The position numbers were made by a program, and so were the translations under genes. The notes under the pieces are model-generated. The model saw nothing but the letters and a program-made list of their open reading frames with translations, made no database searches and was not told the origin of the DNA. From Cyclobacteriaceae bacterium (GTDB taxonomy: Bacteria; Bacteroidota; Bacteroidia; Cytophagales; Cyclobacteriaceae), in assembly GCA_016787565.1 (NCBI GenBank), contig JAEUUG010000003.1:581510-645509 (forward strand): a stretch of DNA of 64,000 nucleotides, read 5' to 3'. This document shows, piece after piece, positions 1 to 12,794 of the stretch; the first letter of the stretch is position 1, and each line of letters starts with the position of its first letter.

Positions 1-989
1 ATTTGTCTTTTAAGGTAGTCATCTTCGGCAGCATTGCACTGGTAGCTTTAGTAGCTGTTTTGCCACAGATACCGGGAGAGAACCTTCTTCAGAAATTATT
101 GATTGGCGTACTCATTATCATCTTCGGCTTTTTCTTTGTTACCGTAGCCAGCAGAATTGTTGGTCTTGTCGGATCCAGTAACAGTCCGATTTCAGGAATG
201 ACCATTGCTACCCTGATGGGAACCTGTTTGATTTTTACAGCCATTGGATGGAGCGGAAAAGTATACGAACCGCTGGCTTTAGTAGTAGGAGGCATGATTT
301 GCATTGCTGCAGCTAATGCAGGAGCAACATCGCAAGATCTAAAGACAGGATATATTGTCGGGGCTACACCGCGCTATCAGCAATTAGCATTGTTTATCGG
401 GGCCATCGTTTCATCTATTGCGATTGGTATTGTGGTCAAAGTATTGGATACACCTACTGCAGATATGGCAGCCCAGGGCATAAAGCACGCCATTGGAAGC
501 GAGCGTTACGCTGCTCCTCAGGCTACGCTCATGGCCACCCTCGCAAAAGGTATCTTGTCTTTCAATCTTGATTGGCAATTTGTGATGGTCGGTGTGTTTA
601 TCGCTGTCATGATTGAGTTGTGCGGAATTAAAGCATTAGCCTTTGCTATTGGTTTGTATCTGCCCTTATCTACAACACTTCCAATTTTCATTGGAGGCGC
701 TATCAAAGGATTTGTTGATTGGAGAACCACGAAGAAAGGCGAGGAAAAGCAAGATGAGGAATTGGGCAGAGGCAGTTTATTTGCTACAGGCTTGATTGCC
801 GGAGGAGCATTGGCCGGTGTAATTGTTGCACTGCTCAGCGTAAACGATACGATCTTTACGGCTATGAAAAAAATCAGTGCTGAGCATTTCTTGTCCGATT
901 TATTAGGAGCAGGTGGTTATGCAATATTGGGTGTTCTCTTCTTTGTTTCAATGGCCACCATGTTGTATCGACTGGCGATGAAGAAGTAA
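1..989 (+). CDS. OPT family oligopeptide transporter, C-terminal part
   Basis: This is the 3' half of an integral membrane transporter of the OPT (oligopeptide transporter) family, cut by the left edge of the window; the first full codon is at position 3. About 328 residues are visible and are dominated by long hydrophobic segments. The stretch around residues 58-70 (SNSPISGMTIATL) and the later TSQDLKTGYIVGATP resemble conserved OPT motifs. Full-length bacterial OPT proteins have roughly 600-700 residues, so about half is missing. The family imports small peptides or metal chelates by proton symport; the substrate here cannot be told. A strong hairpin terminator follows 30 bases after the stop. 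The family call is firm; the substrate is unknown. Confidence 0.88.
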   Translation, partial: LSFKVVIFGSIALVALVAVLPQIPGENLLQKLLIGVLIIIFGFFFVTVASRIVGLVGSSNSPISGMTIATLMGTCLIFTAIGWSGKVYEPLALVVGGMICIAAANAGATSQDLKTGYIVGATPRYQQLALFIGAIVSSIAIGIVVKVLDTPTADMAAQGIKHAIGSERYAAPQATLMATLAKGILSFNLDWQFVMVGVFIAVMIELCGIKALAFAIGLYLPLSTTLPIFIGGAIKGFVDWRTTKKGEEKQDEELGRGSLFATGLIAGGALAGVIVALLSVNDTIFTAMKKISAEHFLSDLLGAGGYAILGVLFFVSMATMLYRLAMKK

Positions 990-1019
990 AAAATTTCTTT
1001 TTCACTTGCGCAGAATAGG

Positions 1020-1050
1020 AAGCCCGGCTGAAATAAGCCCGGGCTTTTTT
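1020..1050 (+). terminator. Rho-independent terminator after the OPT transporter gene
   Basis: AGCCCGG (1021-1027) pairs with CCGGGCT (1039-1045), and a run of six T follows. It lies just after the OPT stop codon at 989 and touches the stop of the convergent lipoprotein gene. Confidence 0.85.
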
Positions 1051-1564
1051 ATGAAGTGTACTCCATTCGGTGCAGAATGGTTCCGGAAGTTTTATGAATG
1101 AGCAGGGTATGCCGTACCGGACTCTTCAGGCATTCATAATAATCAAATTCGAGTGGATTAATTTCCCAAAAAAAGGGCGCTGCTAAAATCTCTGCTTCTG
1201 GTAAAATTTTCTTTCCTGATAACGAAAAAGGAAAATTCATTTTGCGCGATAGTGTATCCGATAGTGTGTGATCAGGTTTGAAGGGCAAGGAAGCTACCAT
1301 GCGGAGCACTTCGGCAGGGTTAGCCTTGTAACTGAAGTAGCATGTACTTCTGCCTGACGTGTAGGATACTTTTGTGCCGTTGATTTCTGTCAGAACAAGA
1401 TTCGAAATATACTTGCCGGGAATGGTGTCATACAACGATATGGGCGCAATAACTGGTGTATTTTCTTCTTCGCTGGATAAGGCATTGACTTTGGTGGCCG
1501 GACTGCTGCACGCCATTGCCGATAAAATAAAAAGGGAGGGAAGCAGGCAGGTAAAAGACTTCAT
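1049..1564 (-). CDS. Predicted lipoprotein of unknown function
   Basis: This is a 171-residue protein with a lipoprotein signal: a short basic start, a hydrophobic stretch and a lipobox-like SAMAC, placing the lipidated cysteine near residue 19. The mature part shows no family I recognise. Its start ATG overlaps the stop of the upstream TerB-like gene in an ATGA arrangement (1561-1564), so the two are probably co-transcribed and translationally coupled. It is likely anchored in the cell envelope. No function is proposed. Confidence 0.7.
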   Translation of the reverse strand: MKSFTCLLPSLFILSAMACSSPATKVNALSSEEENTPVIAPISLYDTIPGKYISNLVLTEINGTKVSYTSGRSTCYFSYKANPAEVLRMVASLPFKPDHTLSDTLSRKMNFPFSLSGKKILPEAEILAAPFFWEINPLEFDYYECLKSPVRHTLLIHKTSGTILHRMEYTS

Positions 1565-1962
1565 GCACTTTTTACATCTTTACCCATTTCGATAATATCC
1601 TTCAAGGCTTCGAGTGCCCTGGTTTCTGATTCATCAATCTTGCCATCGGCATTGATGATATCATAGAGATCTGTATATACCTTGTACTTTTGTGCAAACT
1701 TTACCTGGCTGAATTGCTCGAATGTGTCTTTGAATAATTCACCCAGTTTTGATTTATCAAACGCATTGTATTCTTTGATAGCAGCATATAGTTTTTTTTC
1801 GAAGTCTGTTTCCTTAGGATATAGCCTGTTCATTTTGTCGCGGATAACTTTCATTTCGGTGGGATGATAGTCGTTATCCACATTGGACATGTGTACATAC
1901 AGGAAGAGGACGAAGTCAGCAAAGTTTTGGTGAATAACCATACGTTCGGGGATTGATGCCAC
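1561..1962 (-). CDS. TerB-like helical protein
   Basis: This 133-residue protein has no signal peptide and is predicted to be all-helical. The segment YDIINADGKIDESETRALE near the C-terminus resembles the acidic metal-binding loop of TerB/DjlA-N-like domains, which usually carry D-x-D/N-G-x-I-x-x-x-E. TerB domains occur in tellurite-resistance and stress contexts, but many Bacteroidota copies stand alone and have no known role. It overlaps the downstream lipoprotein gene by four bases. The TerB relationship rests on the short motif and helical pattern only. Confidence 0.65.
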   Translation of the reverse strand: MASIPERMVIHQNFADFVLFLYVHMSNVDNDYHPTEMKVIRDKMNRLYPKETDFEKKLYAAIKEYNAFDKSKLGELFKDTFEQFSQVKFAQKYKVYTDLYDIINADGKIDESETRALEALKDIIEMGKDVKSA

Positions 1963-2030
1963 AAGTTAATAGAATCAGTATAACTTTTCCCTACGATTGC
2001 AGGGCGGATGTGTTTCACTAAGGGACCATT

Positions 2031-2070
2031 AAAAAAAAAGGCTTCACCTTGCGATGAAGCCTTTTTTATC
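2031..2070 (-). terminator. Terminator of the groESL operon
   Basis: AAGGCTTCA (2039-2047) and TGAAGCCTT (2055-2063) form a perfect stem. Read on the minus strand it is followed by a run of nine T (2031-2039). It lies directly downstream of the groEL stop. Confidence 0.88.
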
Positions 2071-2086
2071 AATTTATTAGCCGGGA

Positions 2087-4026
<1,940 letters not shown>

Positions 4027-4350
4027 ATACGTATTAATTTTTAAGGTTGAACATTTTGACATGAACGGCTTAGCACCTATTATGCCATCTGAGAAATGTG
4101 GAGTAAGAACGGACATTTTTTCAGTTTTCTGGCAGATTTTGGTCTTTTTCCAGGTCAATCATTCCCATTAAACCAGATGTGGCAGTGGTAACGTTGGCAG
4201 AGGCCAGAACGTCAGGAAGTACAAATGTCAGAAAGCCAGCAAGGACAGTAAGGCGTAGCACCTGAGCCCATCCGGTTCCACATTTCTGACTTGACAGACT
4301 TTCACACTTCAAATGGATTCATTAAATTTTACAGCAAAAATTGTGAAAAA
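4027..4350. other. Divergent intergenic region between groES and the 4351 gene
   Basis: This 324-base region should hold the promoters of groES (minus) and the unknown gene at 4351 (plus). I see no CIRCE inverted repeat, no clear TAnnTTTG box and no RNA gene. A 63-codon minus-strand frame (4121-4312) is present, but nothing supports it as a gene. Confidence 0.5.
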
Positions 4351-5067
4351 ATGGAAAAGTTATCGAAGGATTGGCTGACGCAAGGATTGATCGATGCAGA
4401 ATACAAGAAGTATGTATTGCTGGCTTACCTGAAAACAGTAAAACAATCATTTGGTCGGGTGGAACTGTACCCTTTTCTTGCTGATTTAATTTTCCATTAC
4501 CGAAACATCATCGCGATTAAGGAAAATAAGGCGTTGATCCGAGAGTCATTCCCGAAAGAGATTTCACTAGAGGAATTTAAGAAACTTGAACTCAGTTACC
4601 GCCAGATGATTGATGATGATATGGTGATGAGTGAGCTGGAGTCGATTATAGAATTCTCCATTCCGCATATGAAAGATTCACTCCAGGAAGGAACTGTGAT
4701 TTATGAGTATGTGGAATCTAACTGCGAGATTGCGCCCATCGGGGTAACTCCATTGTATGCGAAAGAAGGTTATCTTTTTGTTAGTCAGCCTCCCGAAAAA
4801 GAAACGAATATTTATCGCTATCAGATGAGCATTTTTGAAGATAGCCAGGAGCAGTTAAGGAGTTTGAATACCGAATTCGTAGAGCGAGTTCCAAAGACTA
4901 CCTTGAATACCTACGAGCGCATCAAACTGGATTTGATTAAGCGCTATCAAGACCTGCCCAATCCGGCAACATTCCTGATTTTATCCAAAATGAAATTTCC
5001 ATTTACGGAAACGCTCATGCCTGTGGCCAAGCGATTATTCGTAAAGCATATATCAACAGCTGTTTAA
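4351..5067 (+). CDS. Conserved hypothetical protein
   Basis: The ATG at 4351 gives a 238-residue soluble protein; a longer frame from a TTG at 4291 is possible but less likely. There is no signal peptide and no membrane segment. The N-terminal half is rich in charged helices (MEKLSKDWLTQGLID). The middle holds a more beta-like section with YEYVESNCEIAPIGVTPLYA. I do not recognise the family. Its stop overlaps the stop of convergent dapA. Codon use and length suggest a real gene. Confidence 0.7.
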   Translation: MEKLSKDWLTQGLIDAEYKKYVLLAYLKTVKQSFGRVELYPFLADLIFHYRNIIAIKENKALIRESFPKEISLEEFKKLELSYRQMIDDDMVMSELESIIEFSIPHMKDSLQEGTVIYEYVESNCEIAPIGVTPLYAKEGYLFVSQPPEKETNIYRYQMSIFEDSQEQLRSLNTEFVERVPKTTLNTYERIKLDLIKRYQDLPNPATFLILSKMKFPFTETLMPVAKRLFVKHISTAV

Positions 5068-5933
5068 AACGTTTCGTAAAGTGCTACGATCTTTTTTTGA
5101 AGGGCATGAGTAGCAGGAACCAACGGTAACCGTACGTAGGGCTGGCAAATGCGCAAGTGATGCATCAGAAATTTTACGCCAACAGGATTTCCTTCTTCGT
5201 ACATCGGCCCGTTGATGCCGGCTATCCGAAACTGTTCTTTGCTGGCTTTAGCAAAATTTCCTGCAAGGGCTTGTTCTTTCATTCTTTTAAAAACCACGGG
5301 AAGAGCATTGGCCAATACAGAGATTACTCCCTTTGCGCCTAGAGCATATAGTGGTACGGTGAGCAGATCGTCACCCGAAATAAGCATAAAATCTTTCGGA
5401 GCCTGACTAATTATTTTCATGCATTGCTCGAGGTTGCCTGAGGCTTCTTTCACTCCAACGATGTTGGGATGAGAGGCAAGACGCAAAGTTGTTTCAGCAC
5501 TCAGGTTCGAAGCCGTTCTTCCCGGTACGTTGTAAAGAATAACCGGCACAGGGCATGTATCGGCAATGACTTTGAAATGCTGGTATATTCCCTCCTGAGA
5601 GGGTTTGTTGTAATACGGACTGACTGACAGCACAGCATCAACTCCTGTAAAATCAGTGGACTTGATGGTTTCAATTACCTGCAACGTATTGTTACCACCA
5701 ATGCCATAAACAATCGGAAGTTTGCGTGTATTGTTTTCAATGATGAACTGCAGCACAGATTTCTTCTCAGCATCATTGAGCGTTGCTGCTTCGCCCGTTG
5801 TACCCATCACTACATAGTAATCAACTCCCTTGGCTGTATGCGAAAGGATTTTCTTAAGGGCTTTGTAATCAACCTCAAGATTTGCAGTGAACGGTGTTAC
5901 AAGGGCTACGCCAGTTCCATAAAGTTTTTTCAT
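5064..5933 (-). CDS. dapA: 4-hydroxy-tetrahydrodipicolinate synthase DapA
   Basis: DapA condenses pyruvate with aspartate semialdehyde, the committed step of the diaminopimelate/lysine pathway needed for peptidoglycan. The ATG at 5933 gives 289 residues, the usual size; nine extra upstream codons do not look like family sequence. The TIM-barrel signature GTTGEAATL lies at 44-52, the catalytic tyrosine of YNVPGRT is Y134 and the Schiff-base lysine of VGVKEASG is K162. The stop overlaps the convergent upstream gene by three bases. Confidence 0.95.
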   Translation of the reverse strand: MKKLYGTGVALVTPFTANLEVDYKALKKILSHTAKGVDYYVVMGTTGEAATLNDAEKKSVLQFIIENNTRKLPIVYGIGGNNTLQVIETIKSTDFTGVDAVLSVSPYYNKPSQEGIYQHFKVIADTCPVPVILYNVPGRTASNLSAETTLRLASHPNIVGVKEASGNLEQCMKIISQAPKDFMLISGDDLLTVPLYALGAKGVISVLANALPVVFKRMKEQALAGNFAKASKEQFRIAGINGPMYEEGNPVGVKFLMHHLRICQPYVRLPLVPATHALQKKIVALYETF

Positions 5934-6025
5934 GGCCAATATCAGGTGAAAATCGGGCAATTATAACGGAAAATTACCAGAGTCTTGAATAAGAATGGGA
6001 AAAAGTGACAGCTTAGGTCTGCAGC

Positions 6026-6532
6026 TTATTTCAACGCGCTTGTGTAGCGATACATTTCGTCCATGAGTCCCCGTATTCCGTTGGAGCTTTCAATCATCAA
6101 TTCAAAGTAGGGCTTTCCTTCTTCCCAGAACTTTCCTACCCTGCATTTTGCTTTGCAGCGTGCCAGTAAATGGAGAATATAGGGGTTGGGTTCTTTATCG
6201 ATATAGTAGATAAAATCGAATGGAGTATCGGCAAAAGCCAGGGCATTGTGGGATGTGATGTTTCCCCAAAAGGAAAGGTCTTTCTCTGTAAAGAAGTCGA
6301 ACAAAAATTCATAATTGTCTTTTTGTTTGGGAAGAAATTCGATCACCTGAACCCGTTTGCCATCGTGCTCGAACTTTTTAATAAGTTCTTTTATACCATC
6401 ATGCTTTGGTTTGTCTTCCACACTGAAAATAATGCCAATACTATTGGCCTTCTGGTATGGCAGATTAGTGCGGGAAGTCTTGTTTTTCTTGAGGAAGAGA
6501 CTGGTTCGAAATTTCAGAAAGCTGAGTTTCAT
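6026..6532 (-). CDS. Conserved Bacteroidota protein, possibly DUF6913
   Basis: This is a 168-residue protein without a signal peptide and with a strongly basic N-terminus (MKLSFLKFRTSLFLKKNK). The central IGIIFSVEDKPKHDGIKEL and later DFIYYIDKEPNPYILHLLA resemble a small conserved Bacteroidota family that I believe is DUF6913; its role is unknown. It lies between dapA and ligA on the same strand with gaps of about 90 and 60 bases, so it could share a transcript with either. Confidence 0.65.
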   Translation of the reverse strand: MKLSFLKFRTSLFLKKNKTSRTNLPYQKANSIGIIFSVEDKPKHDGIKELIKKFEHDGKRVQVIEFLPKQKDNYEFLFDFFTEKDLSFWGNITSHNALAFADTPFDFIYYIDKEPNPYILHLLARCKAKCRVGKFWEEGKPYFELMIESSNGIRGLMDEMYRYTSALK

Positions 6533-6591
6533 CTGTTTAATTTTTTAGTCTATGGTCAGATGCAATAGCCCGGCTTAATCCGTGCAATGAG

Positions 6592-8684
<2,093 letters not shown>

Positions 8685-8960
8685 TCGGCTAGTATTTTAT
8701 TCCATAGTCCGGAAACATACCTTAACAATTTTGAAAGGCTCACATATTCAATGAATCAAATAATCCAAAAATTCGATGATTGACGTTGTAAGCTCCAGGG
8801 CCGCACGGCCCCGCATACTCCTTCAGCGCTGTGCCCAATCCGCACAAGCCACTGCCAGGCCAACGATTGGCCAAGGCGCTGTCTGAGCATGCTGAAATAA
8901 GTAATGAAACACTTAATAATGGCTACGTGGTATGATTACCCATATCAGATTATTTTGAAG
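8685..8960. other. Non-coding region with GC-rich palindromes
   Basis: No gene is supported between ligA and the M1 peptidase. Positions 8790-8880 are noticeably GC-rich and contain two inverted repeats: GGGCC-GCAC-GGCCC (8798-8811) and GGCCAA-CGA-TTGGCC (8858-8872). They could be remnants of a repeat element or part of an untranslated structured RNA; I recognise no known family. Confidence 0.4.
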
Positions 8961-10817
8961 TTACTTCGTTGGATCTGTATATGCTTTTAATCCTTGTGAG
9001 ATATCGATAAGGTTATTTTTCCGATCGATATCGGCCATTCGCATGGAGGGATCAATTTCGAGTGTTGCAATTTCAGAAGCCTTACGGTTGATCTTCACCA
9101 CGTAGGTTGGGTTTACCCAGGGCCAGGCTTCCAGTTCATTTCGCGTCATACTTGTATCTTCAACGGGTTTACCACCCAGCGTTTCATTCATGGCGATGTA
9201 GAACAATTCCTTTGTGCCATCCTTGTAGGTTACGACCAAATCAATAGGCATTGGAAATTCACCTTTACGTTCGAGTGTGGCAAACGTGGCATTCTCATTT
9301 TCGATGACCGTTTGAATGCCGTAGTCAATTCGTTTGGTGGTGTTAACCCAGTAGTTCAGGTACCATTTGAGTTGCTGGCCAGAAACTTTTTCCATGACCC
9401 GTATAAAATCGATTGGCTCAGGATGTTTGAATTTCCAGGTGTTATAGTATTGGCGCATTCCTTTGTAAAAGAGTTCTTCACCAATAATATATTTCAACTG
9501 ATGGAGAAAAATTGTACCCATGCTATACGCTGCGATACCATACGCCCGATTGGTAGTATAGTGATCGGAATGCTGGCTGATGGGTTCCTGCAAACCACTT
9601 TTTACGAGTGCAAAATATCCACCATAGCTATCGGCATGGGGATTTTTTTCATTGAACATGGAAGCAATGGATTCACTGCTGGCAAAATCGGTATAGCCTT
9701 CATCCAGCCAGGCATATAGCGCTTCATTGGATGCCAGCACACCCTGATACCAGCTATGGGATACTTCATGCGCCATAACACCAGCCAGACTACCAAAAGA
9801 ACGCTCACCGGTTATGAGTGTACACATCGGATATTCCATGCCGCCATCTCCGCCTTGAATGATGGAGTAGGTATCATATGGATATTTTCCGAAAGTCTTG
9901 TTCATGAATTCAAAATGGCGAATACCGGCTTGCTGAAGTTTCTTCCAGTTTTCCGTTGTTTTGTCTCCTTTTTGATAAAAGAAATGTAGTTCTGGTCCAT
10001 CGGGAACCTGAACAATATCGTGGGTATAATCCGGATCGGCAGCCCAGGCAAAATCGGTGACATTCTTAGCAATAAAATGCCAGGTTAGTTCACCACTTTG
10101 TTTTTTCACGGGTGTACCAGATTTCTCATAACCATGACCAATTTTTTCAGGATTTTGTAAACGACCTGTACCGCCAATTATATAGCTTGGATCGAGTGTG
10201 ATCTTCACATCGAAATCACCCCACACTCCGTGAAACTCTCGCGCTACGTATTGATAGGCATGCCATCCCTGAAAATCATATTCTGCCACTTTCGGGTACC
10301 ATTGTGTCATGGAATAAGCAATGCCTTCACTGCTGTTTCTTCCCGACCGCCTGATTTGAATCGGCACTTGAGTCTCGTATTTCATTTCGAGTACTGTTTT
10401 CGTATTCGGTAGAATTGGTTTTGCCAGTATTACTTCCAGTATCGTACCATCAACTTTATAGCTCACATCTTTGCCGTCCTGCTTTAGATTTTGAATGTGC
10501 TGGTAACCAATTTCATCATCCTTCAATTTTAAAATCCGGGAACCCACACGAGGATCCGGATCAGCAATATTTCGGGAGCGAACATCCATCATGCTGCCCG
10601 GTTGAAAGGCATTAAAGAACAGGTGGTAATAAACTTTACGCAGGGTATCTTTTGAATTGTTGTAATAGGTAAGCTTCTGATTACCGGATATTTTATGCGT
10701 CTTTACATCCAGTCGTACATCCATAACATATTCCGCACGCTGTTGCCAGCGATAATCTTGTGCGTGCAGGGAAGAAATAATACAAAGAGAACCAAATAAA
10801 ACAATGAATTTGAACAT
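8961..10817 (-). CDS. M1 family metallopeptidase, secreted
   Basis: A 618-residue zinc aminopeptidase of family M1 with an N-terminal signal peptide (cleavage probably after SLHA). The substrate-anchoring motif GGMEYP and the zinc site HEVSH near residue 350, followed 18 residues later by the glutamate of WLDEGYTDF, are intact. Family members remove N-terminal residues from peptides. This one should act in the periplasm or at the cell surface. It has no close operon partner; the next upstream gene ends 48 bases away on the same strand. Confidence 0.92.
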   Translation of the reverse strand: MFKFIVLFGSLCIISSLHAQDYRWQQRAEYVMDVRLDVKTHKISGNQKLTYYNNSKDTLRKVYYHLFFNAFQPGSMMDVRSRNIADPDPRVGSRILKLKDDEIGYQHIQNLKQDGKDVSYKVDGTILEVILAKPILPNTKTVLEMKYETQVPIQIRRSGRNSSEGIAYSMTQWYPKVAEYDFQGWHAYQYVAREFHGVWGDFDVKITLDPSYIIGGTGRLQNPEKIGHGYEKSGTPVKKQSGELTWHFIAKNVTDFAWAADPDYTHDIVQVPDGPELHFFYQKGDKTTENWKKLQQAGIRHFEFMNKTFGKYPYDTYSIIQGGDGGMEYPMCTLITGERSFGSLAGVMAHEVSHSWYQGVLASNEALYAWLDEGYTDFASSESIASMFNEKNPHADSYGGYFALVKSGLQEPISQHSDHYTTNRAYGIAAYSMGTIFLHQLKYIIGEELFYKGMRQYYNTWKFKHPEPIDFIRVMEKVSGQQLKWYLNYWVNTTKRIDYGIQTVIENENATFATLERKGEFPMPIDLVVTYKDGTKELFYIAMNETLGGKPVEDTSMTRNELEAWPWVNPTYVVKINRKASEIATLEIDPSMRMADIDRKNNLIDISQGLKAYTDPTK

Positions 10818-10865
10818 GACGGAGGTTGGTTGTAAACGTTTGCAAAATATCCAAAGGCCTGAATT

Positions 10866-11813
10866 TTACAAAGGCTTTTTATGTCGCGTGAGATCGATGA
10901 AATAGGTGAGACTGCCTGTGAGGTAGCTGCTTTCAGTAAGGGTGAGGGCTTCACCCGGTAAGGCTTTGGGTATTGCATAACCGTAGGTAATCATAAAGTT
11001 CCAGTTTTTATGATGAATACTGAGTGGCAAACTAAAGGCATAATTCATGATGCCGTTGATGTTTTTGGTTGTTTGAACAAGGCTGAATCGCGTACCATAT
11101 TTTTGAATGTTTTGAAGTGCCTCGAGCAGATTCTTAGGCGCTACATATTCAATGGTGGTAACTTGATCAGTACCCCACAGCATGTAAATAGAAGGAAGAA
11201 TGGCGATTCGATCAATGCCCCAAAGTTTTCGCTTCTCGAACGTTAACCCAAGGCCGGGCATGAGTCGATGTGCCAGTTGATCTCCGAAATAGAATGTATA
11301 ATTCAAGGTGAACATAACCGGTTTAAATTCTAGTATCGGAGTGACAGCGCATGCATTTTTATACGGGATATAATCATAGCCATCGGATGTGTTATAAAAA
11401 TACCGGTCGTATCCTGCAAGGATTGAAATCTTATCAGAGAAGTCGTGCATAAACCCTAGCGAAGCAATTGTGAGGTAGTAGGAGGGATCAAAGTCTTTAC
11501 TCCAATAGGATGAGACATCCACATAGAGACCTGATGTATGATAAAATGATATGCCGGGTGATAGTCCGAAATTTTCAATGCCCAGCGTCCGGCCTGCAGA
11601 AAGAACATTACTGTTATAGCCGATGCGGACAGCAAGCTGGGATGCGAGTTTTGTATCCATGTTAAGCAAACTATCGATCAGATTAAAGATAGAAAGGGAA
11701 TCCTCAGCTGTAAAACCAGAAGAGTCTAGAAATAAAGAATCAGCGTCCTGTGCACAAAGTGCTGAAGACGCTGATAAGATGAGCATCAGAAGCCAACAGC
11801 GGAAGTTACCCAT
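10866..11813 (-). CDS. Outer-membrane beta-barrel-like protein, unknown
   Basis: This 315-residue protein has a signal peptide ending near SALCAQ. After an acidic linker it consists of alternating hydrophobic strands rich in Tyr, Phe and Gly (for example LTIASLGFMHDF and FTLNYTFYFGDQ), typical of Bacteroidota outer-membrane barrels. I cannot assign a family. It lies 22 bases downstream of the Spy-like gene and probably belongs to the same ECF-sigma operon, which suggests an envelope-stress or envelope-assembly role. Confidence 0.72.
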   Translation of the reverse strand: MGNFRCWLLMLILSASSALCAQDADSLFLDSSGFTAEDSLSIFNLIDSLLNMDTKLASQLAVRIGYNSNVLSAGRTLGIENFGLSPGISFYHTSGLYVDVSSYWSKDFDPSYYLTIASLGFMHDFSDKISILAGYDRYFYNTSDGYDYIPYKNACAVTPILEFKPVMFTLNYTFYFGDQLAHRLMPGLGLTFEKRKLWGIDRIAILPSIYMLWGTDQVTTIEYVAPKNLLEALQNIQKYGTRFSLVQTTKNINGIMNYAFSLPLSIHHKNWNFMITYGYAIPKALPGEALTLTESSYLTGSLTYFIDLTRHKKPL

Positions 11814-11835
11814 GCATCACATTAACAGCTTCAGG

Positions 11836-12330
11836 TTAGTTGTTGCGTTGTTGAAGCCGCTGCTGCTGTCGATCGCGCATCTGGTCACGTTTTTCCTGTT
11901 GCAGTTGGCGCTGCTGAATCTGGCGCAGTAATAATTTCCTGAAATCGCCTTCGGCTTGTCGCAGGTTCATCAGCTTTTGTGGCGTGATTACTTTTTGAAG
12001 CCTGCCCGAATAGTCTTTTTCAAGATCTAACTCCTGTTGTTTGATTTTGAGGTCGAGATCGAGTAGAGCTTTTTCATCTTTTCCATTTTTTCGGGCTTCA
12101 CGAAACTCTTGCCGCAGATCTAAACGCTTTTGTGCGTACTCACGATAAACCGGCCAAAATTTCTCTGCTTCATCGGGGGTTAGTGCAAGCCGTTCTGTAA
12201 TGTAGGCGATTCGGGCGGCCTGAATTTTTTCTTTGGCTTTTGGATCAAGTTGTGCACCCTCGAGATCATCTTGCGCCCAGGCGGGAAGGGTAATCAGGGC
12301 AAACAAAAATATTGTAATTACTTTTTTCAT
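11836..12330 (-). CDS. Spy/CpxP-like periplasmic protein
   Basis: A 164-residue exported helical protein (signal peptide ending PAWAQ). The segment YITERLALTPDEAEKFWPV is typical of the Bacteroidota Spy/CpxP-like group (LTxxQ-type) and the last third is extremely rich in Gln and Arg (RQQQRLQQRNN). Spy and CpxP bind unfolded envelope proteins. It starts three bases after the membrane protein upstream and follows an ECF sigma gene, fitting an envelope-stress operon. Confidence 0.78.
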   Translation of the reverse strand: MKKVITIFLFALITLPAWAQDDLEGAQLDPKAKEKIQAARIAYITERLALTPDEAEKFWPVYREYAQKRLDLRQEFREARKNGKDEKALLDLDLKIKQQELDLEKDYSGRLQKVITPQKLMNLRQAEGDFRKLLLRQIQQRQLQQEKRDQMRDRQQQRLQQRNN

Positions 12331-12333
12331 GGG

Positions 12334-12756
12334 TTATAACGTATTGCTATTCATTTCTTCTACTACTATTTTCAGTTGTTCGGCATCAATGGTTAACTCA
12401 TAAACTTCGACTTCAATTTCTTCCAGGTCTGCTTCGCTGAATCCTACCGCCTCCAACATTTCATCGGTGCTCACATCCTCATCGTTTAGGTAGGCAATCA
12501 GATCTTCGGTTTGAATGGAAGATAATAGGGATTCGGCATCAGCAGGATCTTGATTTCTTGAAAACCAAACTACTGCAACGATGAACAATAAAACTACGGC
12601 TACGGCATAGCGAAGGGCATAGAAAAATGCTGGTCGCTCCATTTTCCGCTTGCTGTTATCTGTAATTCGCGACTGAATGATGCCGGGGAGTTTATCAAAG
12701 TAGCCTTCCGGCACTGTGAAAATCTCTTTTTTCGGTATTTCTTCCAGCTTTTTCAT
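12334..12756 (-). CDS. Putative anti-sigma factor, single membrane span
   Basis: A 140-residue protein with a cytoplasmic N-terminus (FTVPEGYFDKLPGIIQSRI), one membrane segment around residues 48-65 (YAVAVVLLFIVAVVWF) and a very acidic outer part. It has no recognisable zinc anti-sigma motif. The VPEGYF-type N-terminus is common in Bacteroidota genes located directly after ECF sigma factors, and here the sigma gene ends 38 bases upstream. An anti-sigma role is inferred from position and topology, not from a catalytic or zinc motif. Confidence 0.65.
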   Translation of the reverse strand: MKKLEEIPKKEIFTVPEGYFDKLPGIIQSRITDNSKRKMERPAFFYALRYAVAVVLLFIVAVVWFSRNQDPADAESLLSSIQTEDLIAYLNDEDVSTDEMLEAVGFSEADLEEIEVEVYELTIDAEQLKIVVEEMNSNTL

Positions 12757-12794
12757 ATCGTGTGCTTTGACAGGTTAAATGGTTCAGGGTTTAA

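Noticed and set aside
4027..4160. 44-codon N-terminal extension of GroES
   Set aside because: The extra residues do not match the family, and [13 protein letters not shown] is the normal start.
4121..4312. 63-residue minus-strand frame with a hydrophobic centre
   Set aside because: It lies in the likely promoter region of groES, and only its open frame supports it.
4027..4350. CIRCE element for HrcA control of groESL
   Set aside because: No TTAGCACTC/GAGTGCTAA inverted repeat is present.
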